From the NCBI GenBank assembly GCA_964036045.1, contig OZ038382.1:86661795-86725794 (forward strand): 64,000 nt of DNA. Direction: 5' to 3'. The DNA comes from Eutreptiella sp. 'Long Island Sound 2002' (lineage: Eukaryota > Euglenozoa > Euglenophyceae > Eutreptiales > Eutreptiaceae). Below are positions 10,372 to 20,122 of this stretch, piece after piece. The notes beneath the pieces are model-generated. The model had not been told where the DNA came from, made no database searches, and saw only the letters and a list, made by a program, of their open reading frames with translations. The translations under genes were made by a program, and so were the position numbers. How positions within the stretch are numbered: position 1 is the first letter of the stretch; each line of letters starts with the position of its first letter.

Positions 10372-11280
10372 TCACTTTGAGTCCACGGCCCATAGCGCTT
10401 GCGTCTCCGGTCCGACCTCCTCCTTCCCATCATCGGCACACTCCTTCTCCCTTGTGCTCGCCATTGCCCTTTCGCTCCCACCTTCGTGCATGCCGTCTTG
10501 AGGTCCACCTTCCTCCTTTGCATCATCTCCAACATGAGGTCGTTCATTCTCCTTGGCATCGTGCTCCACCTTGGGGTTGTTGAGGGCATCGGACATGCCC
10601 TCCTTGTTGGCATCGTCCACGGACGTGCCCTCCTTGTTCGAATCCTCCACGGACATGCCCTCCTTGTTGGAATCGTCCACGTCATTTGAAGTGCTCTCCT
10701 TCATGGGATCCTCGGAGTCCTCCTTGGTGCCATTCTCCGACGCATTGGTGGTACTTCCCGCGATTGCTTCCGTGCTTGCGATTGCTTCCGTGCTTGCCCC
10801 ATCTTGACCTCCATCTTTTGTATCTCCGCTCTCGGTTGCCGCGTCTTGGCCTCCATGTTTTGCATCTCCGCTCTCGGTTTCCTTGTCTCGGCCTCCATGT
10901 CTTGCATCTCCTCTCTCGGTTTCCTTGGTCGCTTTCTCCATGTTCTCCTCCCACTTCGCCAACATGGCCTTTGCCTCATCCTCGCTCGTGAACGCTGTGT
11001 GGCGGAGGCGCACAATGACTGGCCACGTGACGTTGGCCTCACTCTGCTCTCCGGGCCATTGGGGGGGGAGTTTCACCATCTCCTCCCCCTTCCGTGGCTT
11101 GGGGTCGTCCTTCGTTGGCTTTGCCACGGCGCCCACTGCGGTGCAGTGGCGCTTGTCTGGACCCTCGGTCAGCACCCACCGTACTGCGGATCCCGCTGGC
11201 AACCCGAACTTCTCACGTGCCTCTTGGCGCTTCTCGTCGAGGCGGCGTTTTTCCTCCAATCGTTGCACTTTCACCATCAT
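10372..11280 (-). CDS. Transposon accessory exon, acidic/charged protein
   Basis: Minus-strand exon of about 302 codons ending in a TGA at 10372. It begins right after a good 3' splice site (TTTTGCATAG|ATGATGG). The N-terminal 120 residues are mixed and start with a basic helical stretch (RLEEKRRLDEKRQEAREKFG). After that, low-complexity repeats rich in Glu, Asp, Gly, Ser and Lys predominate (NKEGMS-, HGGQD-type short repeats). No catalytic motif is visible. Likely a tail or accessory region of the transposon-encoded protein, or a separate protein if ATG 11280 is used. Confidence 0.45.
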   Translation of the reverse strand: MMVKVQRLEEKRRLDEKRQEAREKFGLPAGSAVRWVLTEGPDKRHCTAVGAVAKPTKDDPKPRKGEEMVKLPPQWPGEQSEANVTWPVIVRLRHTAFTSEDEAKAMLAKWEENMEKATKETERGDARHGGRDKETESGDAKHGGQDAATESGDTKDGGQDGASTEAIASTEAIAGSTTNASENGTKEDSEDPMKESTSNDVDDSNKEGMSVEDSNKEGTSVDDANKEGMSDALNNPKVEHDAKENERPHVGDDAKEEGGPQDGMHEGGSERAMASTREKECADDGKEEVGPETQALWAVDSK

Positions 11281-11282
11281 CT

Positions 11283-11399
11283 ATGCAAAAGCGTTGCAGA
11301 GAGTTCAACCGAGTTCAACCGCGTTCAACCGTGTTCAACCGACCGGTTGAAGTGTTCAACCGTGTTCAACCGTGTTTCACGACGTACCGCCACACACTA
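11283..11399 (-). other. Predicted intron carrying GTTCAACC motifs (smallest)
   Basis: A ~105-bp minus-strand intron between the ASGA-repeat exon and the acidic exon. It is almost entirely built of GTTCAACC words (11304-11371 on plus) between a GTACGT-type 5' site and a TTTTGCATAG 3' site. Confidence 0.5.
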
Positions 11400-11951
11400 T
11401 AGCACCGGCATGCTTCGACGTTGTGAACATGGGGAACATGGGGACATCACCTCTTCCGCTGGTGCGCTTGCTTGCACCGTGGTACTTGTGCTTGCACTTG
11501 TCTCCATTGCGCCACTTGCCTCAATCGCGCCACTTGCCTCTGTCGCGGCACTTGCCTCCGTCGCGCCACTTGCCTCCATCGCGCTACTTGCCTTCGTCGC
11601 GCCACTTGCCTTCGCTGTGTCATCCCTCAATTCCTCCTTCACGCCAAACATTGGTTGGGGGAATTGCTTCGCCTTGCCCGACTGACTCCGATGCTTTGGG
11701 GTGGACTCCATGGGTGTGCCAATCGCATGTGTGTCAATCGCATGTGGGGACCCGCCATGTGCAAGCTCTTGGAGTGCGCGATGGAGTCCTCGGGTCCATT
11801 TCTTCACGAGGGCGTCGCGATCGGAAACCCGTGCACCTGGCCCATGCCACCATTCATCGATGGGTAATGGCGGCCATGCTCCATGGAGCATGACCGCCGG
11901 TCCGCGTTTGTCAATGACGAACATGTGGGGTGGGACGTCTTGGGCCGACAA
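11400..11951 (-). CDS. Transposon exon with Ala/Ser/Thr-rich repeats
   Basis: Begins at a 3' splice site (ATCTCTCTTAG|TTGTCGG) and ends near 11388-11408, where several 5' splice sites are possible (GCCG|GTGCTA, CTATA|GTGTGTG, GGCG|GTACGT); a TAG in the open frame requires the splice to fall at or before it. The first 90 residues include a Trp-rich stretch (GAWPPLPIDEWWHGPG). The end is a run of short repeats of the ATEASGA type. Function unknown. Confidence 0.4.
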
Positions 11952-12253
11952 CTAAGAGAGATGAGCGGTTGAATGGGGTTGAGGTGCGAAACCGACCGGT
12001 TGAACACCGGTTGAACACATGTGGCCACCACCTCATATGCACGGCACCCCCAGCGCACTAACACAGGGTATTCAATTATTGAACCATGTATGCATCCCAG
12101 ACATGCAGGTCTCCATGTCCCAGCCACCAATTGCCCAAAACATCCACTCCGAATGTGTCACACACGGACTGTATCCATACTCTCTCCGTTCGCTTTGCTT
12201 CAACTGCCCGGTTGAACACGGTTGAACACCGGTTGAACACTTGTTGCACACAC
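11952..12253 (-). other. Predicted intron carrying GTTCAACC motifs
   Basis: Bounded by GAGCAG|GTGTGTGC (5') and TCTCTCTTAG (3') on the minus strand, ~302 bp. Both ends carry the motif: GGTTGAACACCGGTTGAACA at 11998-12017 and again at 12210-12240. The middle has no coding signal. Confidence 0.5.
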
Positions 12254-13147
12254 CTGCTCCACGCCTCGCATCATTGACGAAGTGCTTGTGGCCGCATTGG
12301 GTAGTGTGGTTGGTGGTGCAACCGCTGCAGGTGCCTCCCCAATGCCCGACTTCTTGCTGCGCCCGCCACTTGATATGGTTCCCCCGACCTCGACCATGGA
12401 TGGCGGTGACGCGTTGTAGTTGGTGGCGTCGGTCTCCACGTTTTTAAAAGAGAATTGCGGCCCATGGCCCTTGCCATGGCCGCCACTTCGGCCAGCACAC
12501 CCAGGGCCGGTCCATTGGGGTGCCACTGCAGTCCCCAGCCCGTAGGATTCCCATACCCTAAAGAGGGCATGGAGGGCGGTCTCCGACAACGTCATGGCAA
12601 TTCCGGGGCGCGTGCTCAAACCAATCCTCAAAAGTTTCCACTCAGCCCAATTCTGGGCTGTGAGTGCTTTCGTTGTCCACGGGTGGCTCCGGTGGCCATG
12701 GAGGTCATACTGGGCGTTTTTTTTCATCCACACCCCGACACTCCTCCGGTACATGAACCGGGGTGTGATGTTTCGGAGCCATCTCCATTGAGGGGAGTCA
12801 TCCGCCAACGACGATGAGTCGTGGCACACCCCAAATTGGGTCAACTCCTCCTTCGCTGGGAACAAAGCATCCAACGCTGGGACCACTTGTGGCAAAGGCA
12901 AGGATGCTTCTCCTGTTGTACCCCCGCCTATCGGCCCCGTTGATCCCGTAGGCCCACTTTGGGTCGGCGCAATTACATTTGGGTGTGGCAATTGCGGCGC
13001 GGCCAATTGCGGTGGTCCCAATTGCGGCACTTGGGCACCTTGTGGTGCTTGCGGTCCTTGTACCCCTTGTGCGGCTTGTAAGAACTGCATGAGTGCGAGC
13101 CCAATCGCTTGTTGCGCCGACACTTGTTGTCCTTCCATGACGCCCCC
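12254..13147 (-). CDS. Transposon exon, Pro/Gln-rich head plus conserved-looking body
   Basis: Follows TTTTTAG|GGGGGCGTC and reads ATG at 13138. Residues 1-80 are rich in Gln, Ala, Pro and Gly (QAPQGAQVPQLG). Residues ~100-210 look like a folded domain with many Trp and Arg residues (SPQWRWLRNITPRFMYRR, NWAEWKLLRIGL). The last third is Gly/Ser-rich. It ends at GAGCAG|GTGTGTG. No family recognised; position downstream of the DDE exon suggests part of the same transcript or a second transposon protein. Confidence 0.45.
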
Positions 13148-13335
13148 CTAAAAACAAAGAAAAATAGACACTCGCGCGGTTGAACATGCTTGCACACCTC
13201 AACCGACCGGTTGAACAACTTGAAGTGCCGCTGAACACGGTTGCACACGGAACACGGAGCATAAAGTATGAAGCACCAACGACAAACCACATAGCCCACA
13301 CCTAGAGTTTGATCATTCTCCACCCGCACTCGTAC
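13148..13335 (-). other. Predicted intron carrying GTTCAACC motifs
   Basis: Minus-strand intron of ~188 bp from GGGAAC|GTACGAG to TTTTTAG. It contains GCGGTTGAACA, CAACCGACCGGTTGAACA and CTGAACACGGTTGC on the plus strand at 13177-13240. Confidence 0.45.
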
Positions 13336-14705
13336 GTTCCCACCGTGGTAGCTCTTTTGCCAGAAAGATCCTTTCGTGCGCTTGTTTTAGCATGCGCTTA
13401 TCACGAGCTACACGCCCACCGGGGCCACCGCCACGCCCACTTGAGCATAAGAAGTGGTCTTTTAATATATAGTTTAGTGATTCTACTACATCCCCACTAA
13501 ACATTCCCGCCCCCCATGGGTAAATATTTTTCAGAACCTCCGTAGCCTCTCTTCTAAGCCACAAAAGGTAAGGTGACCGCTTATGCGGACAAATTAATTT
13601 CTGAAATCGACGTGCCACACGTTTACACTTTGAAAGGGCCGCGGCCTCGTAGCGCCATGATTGCATGGCCGTGAAAAGGTTTGCCATTTCTTGTACAACA
13701 GATATATACTTTGGAGGCAACTTCATGGTCTTACCTATTATTGTCCAGTTAGCGAGGAGACGCCATGTCTCCTCACCGTCCGGGCTTGCCTTACCTTTGA
13801 GACTAATATTAGTCTTAGATTCATTCAACACGGTTTGCACGCGTGCACGGACAAGAGGCGGCAAACGTTTGCAAAACGCGCGAATGAAGTGTGTAAGGTA
13901 GTCGCCAAGTCGGATCACCAAGTGCAAAATGCACATCACAATGAACCGTGTGCGGTCATCCACGCGGAGCATTGGTCTTGAAGTGCACCCTTTGGCCGTA
14001 GTGCAATCCAAACCTTTATCGTACAAAGCGCGGAATTTTCCATCAAGGTGCGTTGTGCGCCGCACCTTAGTGTTCATCCATCGTTCACGCCTACTACACC
14101 ATGTGGAAAAAGAGTAGATGCTTTCAATGGCATAGTAAGGCGACAATCCTAAAAGTAGACGCAACCATGGAGAGTCTCCACCCAACATGATTCGTGCACG
14201 ATAATAAACATTATTCATTTGGATGTATCCACTATCAATGATAGTTTGGATGTGTTGCAACGTGGCACAAAATAAGACACGCATTGCTTCGTCGTCATGT
14301 TCAGATGTCAATGCGACATCCAATGTCCAATTATATTTAACAGTGCGGGCCTTTTCCATGTGATTGGCAAAGCCAATCGCAATTTGCACCCATGGGCGTG
14401 AGCCACATGGGAACCCGTCGCCTCTAATTATGATGACGAATAATTGCTCGCCATCGATCATTGGAAAGTCCATGGACTCCATGAGCTCCTTTTGTGTTGC
14501 GACATAATTAAAGAAATGCGGTAAGTCCCATCGTACACCAACTTTGCCATTGTGAATAGTGGTTTCCAATTTTTGCGCCTTACCCAATCGTTGCCATTCA
14601 CGGTGCATACGCTTGAAAGATGGAAATGGGTGCACCCAATGAACATCCAACTTTTCTTGGGCAGCTTTTGTTCGCCGGTTGGCCCAAGATATTAGATTCT
14701 TGTAC
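13336..14705 (-). CDS. Putative DDE-type transposase (main exon)
   Basis: About 455 codons on the minus strand, entered through TCAAATTTAG|GTACAAG. Visible landmarks in order: GDGFPCGSRPW (DG motif, candidate first Asp); LGGDSPWLRLLLGLSPYY (GD motif, candidate second Asp, followed by the Leu-rich stretch common after it); a central helical region (TRFIVMCILHLVIRLGDY); and near the C-terminus DVVESLNYILKDHF (candidate catalytic Glu plus the usual downstream Asn/Lys). This DG...GD...E pattern is typical of several eukaryotic cut-and-paste transposases. The frame has no internal stops, suggesting the copy was recently intact. The exact superfamily is not determined by eye. Confidence 0.6.
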
Positions 14706-15049
14706 CTAAATTTGAGGCATGTTAATTCGAACAAAGTGACGCGCACAACGTGAACGTTGGTGCACAACGTGAGCGTTGGTTGAAATCGTTCAACTTGTTC
14801 AACCGGGCAGTTGAACATGACTTCAACAAATGTTCAATTTGTTGTTTTCATGCAAAAACACTTGATGGTAGCATGTAAATGGGGCCACAATTGCATGTGG
14901 AAGAAGACATATACATGATAGTTCGATGAAACCTAGGTAGGCACTCTATGTTGCACAAACATGAGTCGCATTTGTTTCATATGTGTTCAACCGCACACTT
15001 GAACGCATCTCGCATACGGTTGAACACTCCTTGCATACATGCAACGCAC
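14706..15049 (-). other. Predicted intron carrying GTTCAACC motifs
   Basis: Minus-strand intron of ~344 bp from CCATG|GTGCGTTG to AAATTTAG. It contains GTTCAACTTGTTCAACCGGG at 14788-14807 and GTTCAACCGCACACTTGAAC/CGGTTGAACA at 14986-15027. Confidence 0.45.
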
Positions 15050-15375
15050 CATGGTATGCATGTAGGACATGTAGAGCACCTATTTTTCGGCATTTCCAAG
15101 TCAAGGATCAACCGGACGGCATCCTTGGGTGTAAACACCCTTTCCATGACCTTCCAGTCATTGCGTCGACTACGCCGCCCACTACCCATTCTAGTCTTGA
15201 GGCGTTCCCATAGTGTACGACCACCCTTTGATGCGGTGAACAAATTGACCAAATCACTCATCAATTCATCCGATTGTAATCCAGTGTAGTGATCTGCAAT
15301 ACATTGCTTCAAGTTTGACGTTGGCATTTTTGATTGTAAAATGAGAGGGATCCTTGCATACAAGTAAGAAACCAC
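15050..15375 (-). CDS. Transposase N-terminal exon
   Basis: About 108 codons from ATG 15375 on the minus strand to a predicted 5' splice site CCATG|GTGCGT. It contains a basic stretch (RMGSGRRSRRNDW) suitable for DNA binding or nuclear import and a Cys pair (CSTCPTC) near the splice site. Together with the next exon it would give a transposase of about 560 residues. No ATG context or upstream promoter could be judged. Confidence 0.45.
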
Positions 15376-15856
15376 AATGGGGAATCTCTTGGTGCTCTAA
15401 TTTGTTCTTATTGTTACGTTATTTTTGGTGACACTACCATATTGCACAAAGGTGAAATTAAATATTCTTCAATTCAATGCGTCATGTATATAGTAAAAAG
15501 CGAGCAGGTGGCAACTACTACACACCATGTGCATTCCCTTTACCGCCACGTGTTCGCCACCACGTGCTGGCTCCAGTTTTCATGTATGTGGTCACGACAC
15601 CGCCACCTGCCCATTGGTAGTAGGTTCCAGGTTTTAACTGGGTTTTAGGGAACAGCTCAAAACCAAAATTGTGGGACAGGCTACATTTACCAATTAACCA
15701 CTGTTGAACGCGTGATCGCGCGAGCACGCGCCACCGATTGGCGCGATAGGCCAGTTGAACTGTTCAACCGCGTTCAACCGAGTTCAACTGGGGGGTTGAA
15801 CAGCAACATGCTGTTCAACTGGGTTCAACCGCTGTTCAACCGCTACGCTCAAAGGA
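15376..15856. promoter_or_regulatory. Right subterminal region with GTTCAACC motif cluster
   Basis: Non-coding between the first exon and the right TIR. From about 15750 to 15842 there are at least seven GTTCAAC(C/T) or GTTGAAC words in both orientations. This mirrors the left subterminal cluster and would suit transposase binding; the 5' end and promoter of the minus-strand transposase gene must also lie here. Confidence 0.55.
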
Positions 15857-15877
15857 GTGCAAAAGGGGTCACTAGGG
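15857..15877 (-). repeat. Right terminal inverted repeat
   Basis: 21 bp ending GGTCACTAGGG, exact reverse complement of 9123-9143, followed by TT. Confidence 0.95.
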
Positions 15878-16896
15878 TTACACTTATCTTTTCAAGCATA
15901 CACTCTTCCACTCCTCCAGTATACAACAGGTTGTCAAAGGGATGGCGCACCTCAATGTGGCACCGCTGAAATCAGCTCATCGAATTATCAAGCTGACAGG
16001 TGTCCGCGACGCGGTCACATGCTGCTTTCGCTGGCGTGGGAAGGGCTGCAGCCCTGGGCTGAGCCGGGCGTCGCCGGAGGGGTGCTGAATTTGACAGAAG
16101 GATTGGTAACGTTGCCGCGATAGACAAGCACAAACACTCAAATGCCACCCACAGCACGCGCGAAGATCTAAATGACACTCACAGCACGGGCGAACACTCA
16201 GAGGACACTCGCAGCACGTGCTGACACTCAAATGACTCCCACAGTATGCGCGAACCCTCAAATGACACTGACAGCACACACCGACACTCAAATGACGACC
16301 ACAGCACGCCCGAAGACTCAAATGACACTCACAGCACGGGTGAACACTCAAATGACACACACCTAACGCGCCCACACTCAAATGACACTGACAGCACGCG
16401 CCGACACTCAAATGACACCCACAGCACGCCGCCACACTCAAATGACACTGACAGCACACGCCAACATTGAAATGACACCTACAGCACGCGCGAAGACTTA
16501 AATAACACTCAGAGCACGCGCCGACACTCAAATGACACTGACAGCAGACGCAACCACTCAAATGACACTCACAGCACACGTCGACACTCAAATGACACTG
16601 ACAGCACACGCCGACACTCAAATGACACCCACAGCACGCGCCAACACTCAGATGACACTGACAGCACCTTACTCCTCTTGTGCTCCTTCCTCGTCTTCTT
16701 CGTCTTCACTCCTCATTCTTCCTCACTTCTGCAGCTTCTCCATCTTCTTCTGTCTTCTTCTTAGTGTCTCTTTGATCTCCTTCGCCTCTTCCTCTTCCTC
16801 TTCCTCTTGGCCCCCTTCTTCCGTTCCTTCTTCATATTCTTCCCTCCTGCTCTTCTTCTCCTTCTTCTTCGCTTGCTTCTTGTGTCGCCATTGTGT
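15878..16896. repeat. Tandem 1.4-kb unit, copy 2, right part
   Basis: Resumes the unit interrupted at 9122. It contains the CATACACTCTTCC segment, a 30-bp minisatellite at 16132-16666 (about 17-18 units) and the C/T-rich stretch. Confidence 0.9.
16132..16666. repeat. 30-bp minisatellite, copy 2
   Basis: Same 30-bp unit and nearly the same order of unit variants as at 7985-8496, e.g. the CCTAACGCGCCCAC variant in mid-array and the GACAGCAGACGCAACCAC variant near the end. Confidence 0.93.
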
Positions 16897-18246
16897 GAAT
16901 CTTTGTAGGACATTCTGTTTACAAATTGAACCACCAGCCCAGGAACTACCTGGCCTTGTTTTGCCCACTTCCAACTAGCAGTTTCATTACCGAAACTGGC
17001 CTACTTTGACCTGATTACTATTTGCACTTCAGCACGTGTCAAAAAACTATTTTGTTTTTGACCTTCCAAATCCATCCAGGTCATGGAAAAATTGCAGAAA
17101 GATGAATGACACGACAATCTGAATTTCTTGATCAGGCCTGCAAGGCTCCCCAAAATAGTTGAATACGTGCATGAGTCACAGGATCATCAAACAGAAGTGG
17201 CCTCGTGTGGCATTTCAATGCAGCTGCGTGCATATATATACACGTGCCCAGTTCATTTCGAGAATTTGGTCTGCTTGCTCTTACTCTTTAGTTTACACTT
17301 ATCCGTTCAAGCATACACTCTTCCACTCCTCCAGTATACAACAGGCTGTCAAAGGGATGTCGCACCTCAATGTGGCACCGCTACAATCAGCTCATCGAAT
17401 TATCAAGCTGACAGATGTCCGCGACGCGGTCATAGGGCGCTTTTGCTGGCGTGGGAAGGGCTGCAGCCCTGGGCTGAGCCGGGCATGGCCAGAGGGGTGC
17501 TGAATTTAACAGAGGAGTTGGTAACGTTGCCGCAATGGACAAGCCCGGACACTCGAATGCCACCCACAGCACGCGCGAAGATCTAAATGACACTCACAGC
17601 ACGCGCGAACACTCGGATGACACTCACAGCACGTGCCGACACTCAAATGACTCCCACAGTACGCGCGAACGCTCAAATGACACTGACAGCAGACGCCGAC
17701 ACTCAAATGACATCCACAGCACGCCCGAAGACTCAAATGACACTCACAGCACGGGTGAACACTCAAATGACACTCACATAACGCGCCCACAATCGAATGA
17801 CACTGACAGTACGCGCCGACACTCAAATGACACCCACAGCACACGCCGACACTCAAATGACACTCACAGCACGCGCCGACACTCAAATGACACTGACAGC
17901 AGACGCAACCACTCAAATGACACTCACAGCACACGTCGACACTCAAATGACACTGACAGCACACGCCGACACTCAAATGACACCCACAGCACATGCCAAC
18001 ACTCAGATGACACTGACATCACCTTCTTCCTCTTGTGCTCCTTCTTCGTCTTCTTCGTCTTCACTCCTCATTCCTCCTCTCTTCTGCAGCTTCTCCATCT
18101 TCTTTTGTCTTCTTCTTAATGTCTCTTTGATCTCCTTCGCCTCTTCCTCTTCCTCTTCCTTTTTGCCTCCTTCTTCCGTTCCTTCTTCATATTCTTCTCT
18201 CCTGCTCTTCTTCTCCTTCTTCTTCACTTGCTTCTTGTGTCGCCAT
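16897..18246. repeat. Tandem 1.4-kb unit, copy 3 (holds the transposon empty site)
   Basis: Third copy, slightly shorter (~1,350 bp) because its minisatellite has about 16 units. Near 17290 it reads CTCTTTAGTTTACACTTATC without interruption, which is the pre-insertion sequence of the transposon in copy 2. Homology ends at CTTGTGTCGCCAT. Confidence 0.9.
17545..18020. repeat. 30-bp minisatellite, copy 3
   Basis: About 16 units of the same 30-bp repeat; two units present in copies 1 and 2 are missing, consistent with slippage after duplication. Confidence 0.92.
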
Positions 18247-18773
18247 GCACACGCAGAACAGATAGAAAAATTTGCCCACTAATCTTAACCATATAACTAA
18301 TCTTAACCAAACGAAATTCAAACCAAATTCATTGCAAATTCTATTAAGTTCCTTACATTTGCGCTTGGCAATGTTTGTACGCCAGGTAGTTGCTCAGCGA
18401 CTACCGCGGCCTGCACCAGATGCTGTGTCAGTCAATGTAGAATATATGGCTCCATGTGATAAGGAATGAGGGTAGGTGTATAGGGGTACATACCACTCCT
18501 CTGCAAAGACAAATTATTACCTCCATGAAAATTTACGTTGGAGACCATCTTCTCATATCAAAAAATATTGCATGACATACATATGTGATATACCCTCATT
18601 CCTTGCATCCATCCATCAATAAACACATATGTGCAATCATGGGTGTTTGCAATGCATATTATGTTCGAGAGAGGCGGATTCATGGTCTACAGGTCTACAG
18701 GTCTACAGCCAAATGTGTACAGAGAGACACTTTCTGAGTGTCTATTTTTTTCGTATTCAACAATTTGAAATGA
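18247..18773. other. Non-coding stretch
   Basis: A/T-rich, with stops in all frames. Contains three consecutive GGTCTACA words at 18686-18709, a motif that returns at 21355-21380. Nothing else recognised. Confidence 0.5.
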
Positions 18774-19619
18774 CCTAGGGGACCTGGGCATGTCCCATCA
18801 GAAAAACTGCAGCCAATCGTCAATGTTCGATTATCCGCCAGAAACGCCTTTCGGAACGCAGCTACTTTCTATGGCCAGAAGCTTATCGTACCAACTGCTG
18901 ATCAGCTTCTGGTCACAACTACGACGCAGAACGTGTTGCTAAAGCAGCTAGGATATCAATTGTGGCTACAAGACCTTCTGAGCCAGTTACAGCGGTACCC
19001 GAAGCCTCCTGTTGACTCTTGCAAGCGGACTGCAGACTCCTCGCCAACCTTCTGCCACTACCCGTGCACTGCGCAAATAGTTTCGACCCATGACTCCCCT
19101 TGCTGCTCTACAGTCAACAGAGACAATGATAATGGTGCCACTACAAAAAGCTCTGCCACGAGCGGAAAGGTTCTCCATTACTACCAATGCCGCCAGAGCT
19201 GCACAAGAGGTCTGTTGCGGGGGGTAGAAGACAAACCCATCCCGGCGCCCACAGACGACAACCTTGCTCATGGAGACAGTAAGCCCCCTTTGAAAGACGA
19301 CAGTATTTTGTCACAGTGCGCAAAAAGAGATCGAGGATCAAAACCGCCGCCAGTTCATTTGCGACACCTAACTTGTCCAGCACCCTCCATTCACGCGTCT
19401 CTAAGCAAATTCAAAGCACGGAAAACGGGTTCCAGAAACGAGAGTTCGCAAACACGAGAGACAATACAGCTGCAAAAAAGGTTCGGAGTTCTGTCTATTT
19501 CTACCACCAGAGCCTCAGGAGATCCGCCAATTTCAACTGATACCGCTGCTCTCTCACACCTCGAACGCGGAAAATACCAAAGGCGAACCCCACCAATCCA
19601 CAGACTTAAACTACGCTAA
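18774..19619 (+). CDS. Unrecognised open frame, Ser/Thr/Pro-rich, about 281 codons
   Basis: Frame is open from 18774 (just after TGA) to TAA at 19617-19619. The first ~80 residues look globular (KLQPIVNVRLSARNAFRNAA, FYGQKLIVPTADQLL). A HYYQCRQSCTRG segment with a Cys pair follows near residue 140; the rest is polar and low in hydrophobic residues. There is no clear ATG at its beginning, so this may be an exon or a decayed piece of a mobile element. I do not recognise a family. Confidence 0.3.
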   Translation, partial: PRGPGHVPSEKLQPIVNVRLSARNAFRNAATFYGQKLIVPTADQLLVTTTTQNVLLKQLGYQLWLQDLLSQLQRYPKPPVDSCKRTADSSPTFCHYPCTAQIVSTHDSPCCSTVNRDNDNGATTKSSATSGKVLHYYQCRQSCTRGLLRGVEDKPIPAPTDDNLAHGDSKPPLKDDSILSQCAKRDRGSKPPPVHLRHLTCPAPSIHASLSKFKARKTGSRNESSQTRETIQLQKRFGVLSISTTRASGDPPISTDTAALSHLERGKYQRRTPPIHRLKLR

Positions 19620-19621
19620 AG

Positions 19622-20122
19622 GTGACGGTCCTAGTCCAGCAGATGCACTGCTCCGAAGATACTGAGTCGACTTCCGCAAGTTCCAGTGTGAACAGCAACC
19701 TAACCACTCTCGAGAGTGCTTCAACCACTTCGGCGAGTACATCCAAAGTTCGAGGCAAGTTCTGGGATGATGCGAGCTCCTGCTGCACCCCGAGGAGCGA
19801 AACGAGTGACGTGGCACCCGTGGACTATTGGTGTTCAGGTCCCCCGACGACAGTTGCCGAGGACCTCGATTGGCTGGAGCAAGCGGGGGACCACCCCGTT
19901 TGTCTGGTGAACAAACAATTCTTCTCCTCGGCAGTTTTAATGCCAGTTGTGGACACTGAGTTCAAAGTAACAATCCTTGGGTATGTCTGCACGCGGCCCT
20001 ACAAAGACCGGTTGGACTGGCCAGACACGCTCAGCCAGCCAGGCTGCTGCTCACATTGCAAAGTGCGGGCTCATGCAGCCTTCTCTGTTCTCTCGCACTG
20101 TCACTCACCGGGCTTCATTTAA
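19622..20122 (+). CDS. Unrecognised open frame directly downstream
   Basis: About 166 codons, starting two bases after the stop of the previous frame and in a different phase; first ATG is at 19643. Begins with a Ser/Thr-rich stretch (SASSSVNSNLTTLESAST), then a more globular part with several Trp, Asp and Cys residues (DVAPVDYWCSGPP, TILGYVCTRPYKDRLDWP). The tight spacing suggests that the two frames are one original sequence separated by a frameshift or a short intron. Function unknown. Confidence 0.25.
   Translation: MTVLVQQMHCSEDTESTSASSSVNSNLTTLESASTTSASTSKVRGKFWDDASSCCTPRSETSDVAPVDYWCSGPPTTVAEDLDWLEQAGDHPVCLVNKQFFSSAVLMPVVDTEFKVTILGYVCTRPYKDRLDWPDTLSQPGCCSHCKVRAHAAFSVLSHCHSPGFI

Larger units (their letters stand above)
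9123..15877. mobile_element. 6,755-bp DNA transposon with perfect 21-bp TIRs
   Basis: Left end begins CCCTAGTGACCCCTTTTG and the right end is its exact reverse complement, CAAAAGGGGTCACTAGGG, over 21 bp. The uninterrupted paralogous site in unit 3 (TAGTTTACAC near 17290) shows the insertion: left flank ends TAGTTT, right flank begins TTACAC, giving a 2-bp TT duplication. Inside is a minus-strand gene set with GT-AG introns. Clusters of GTTCAACCG/CGGTTGAAC fill both subterminal regions and the introns. The catalytic-looking exon has DG, GD and E..N motifs of a DDE-type transposase. The superfamily is undetermined; a member of the CACTA/Plavaka/KDZ-like groups is possible from the motif style. 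Confidence 0.9.

Noticed and set aside
9123-15877. Assignment of the TIR transposon to the CACTA superfamily because CACTA occurs at the termini
   Set aside because: The termini are CCCTAGTG...CACTAGGG; CACTA is internal and in the wrong orientation at each end, and the target duplication is 2 bp (TT), not 3.
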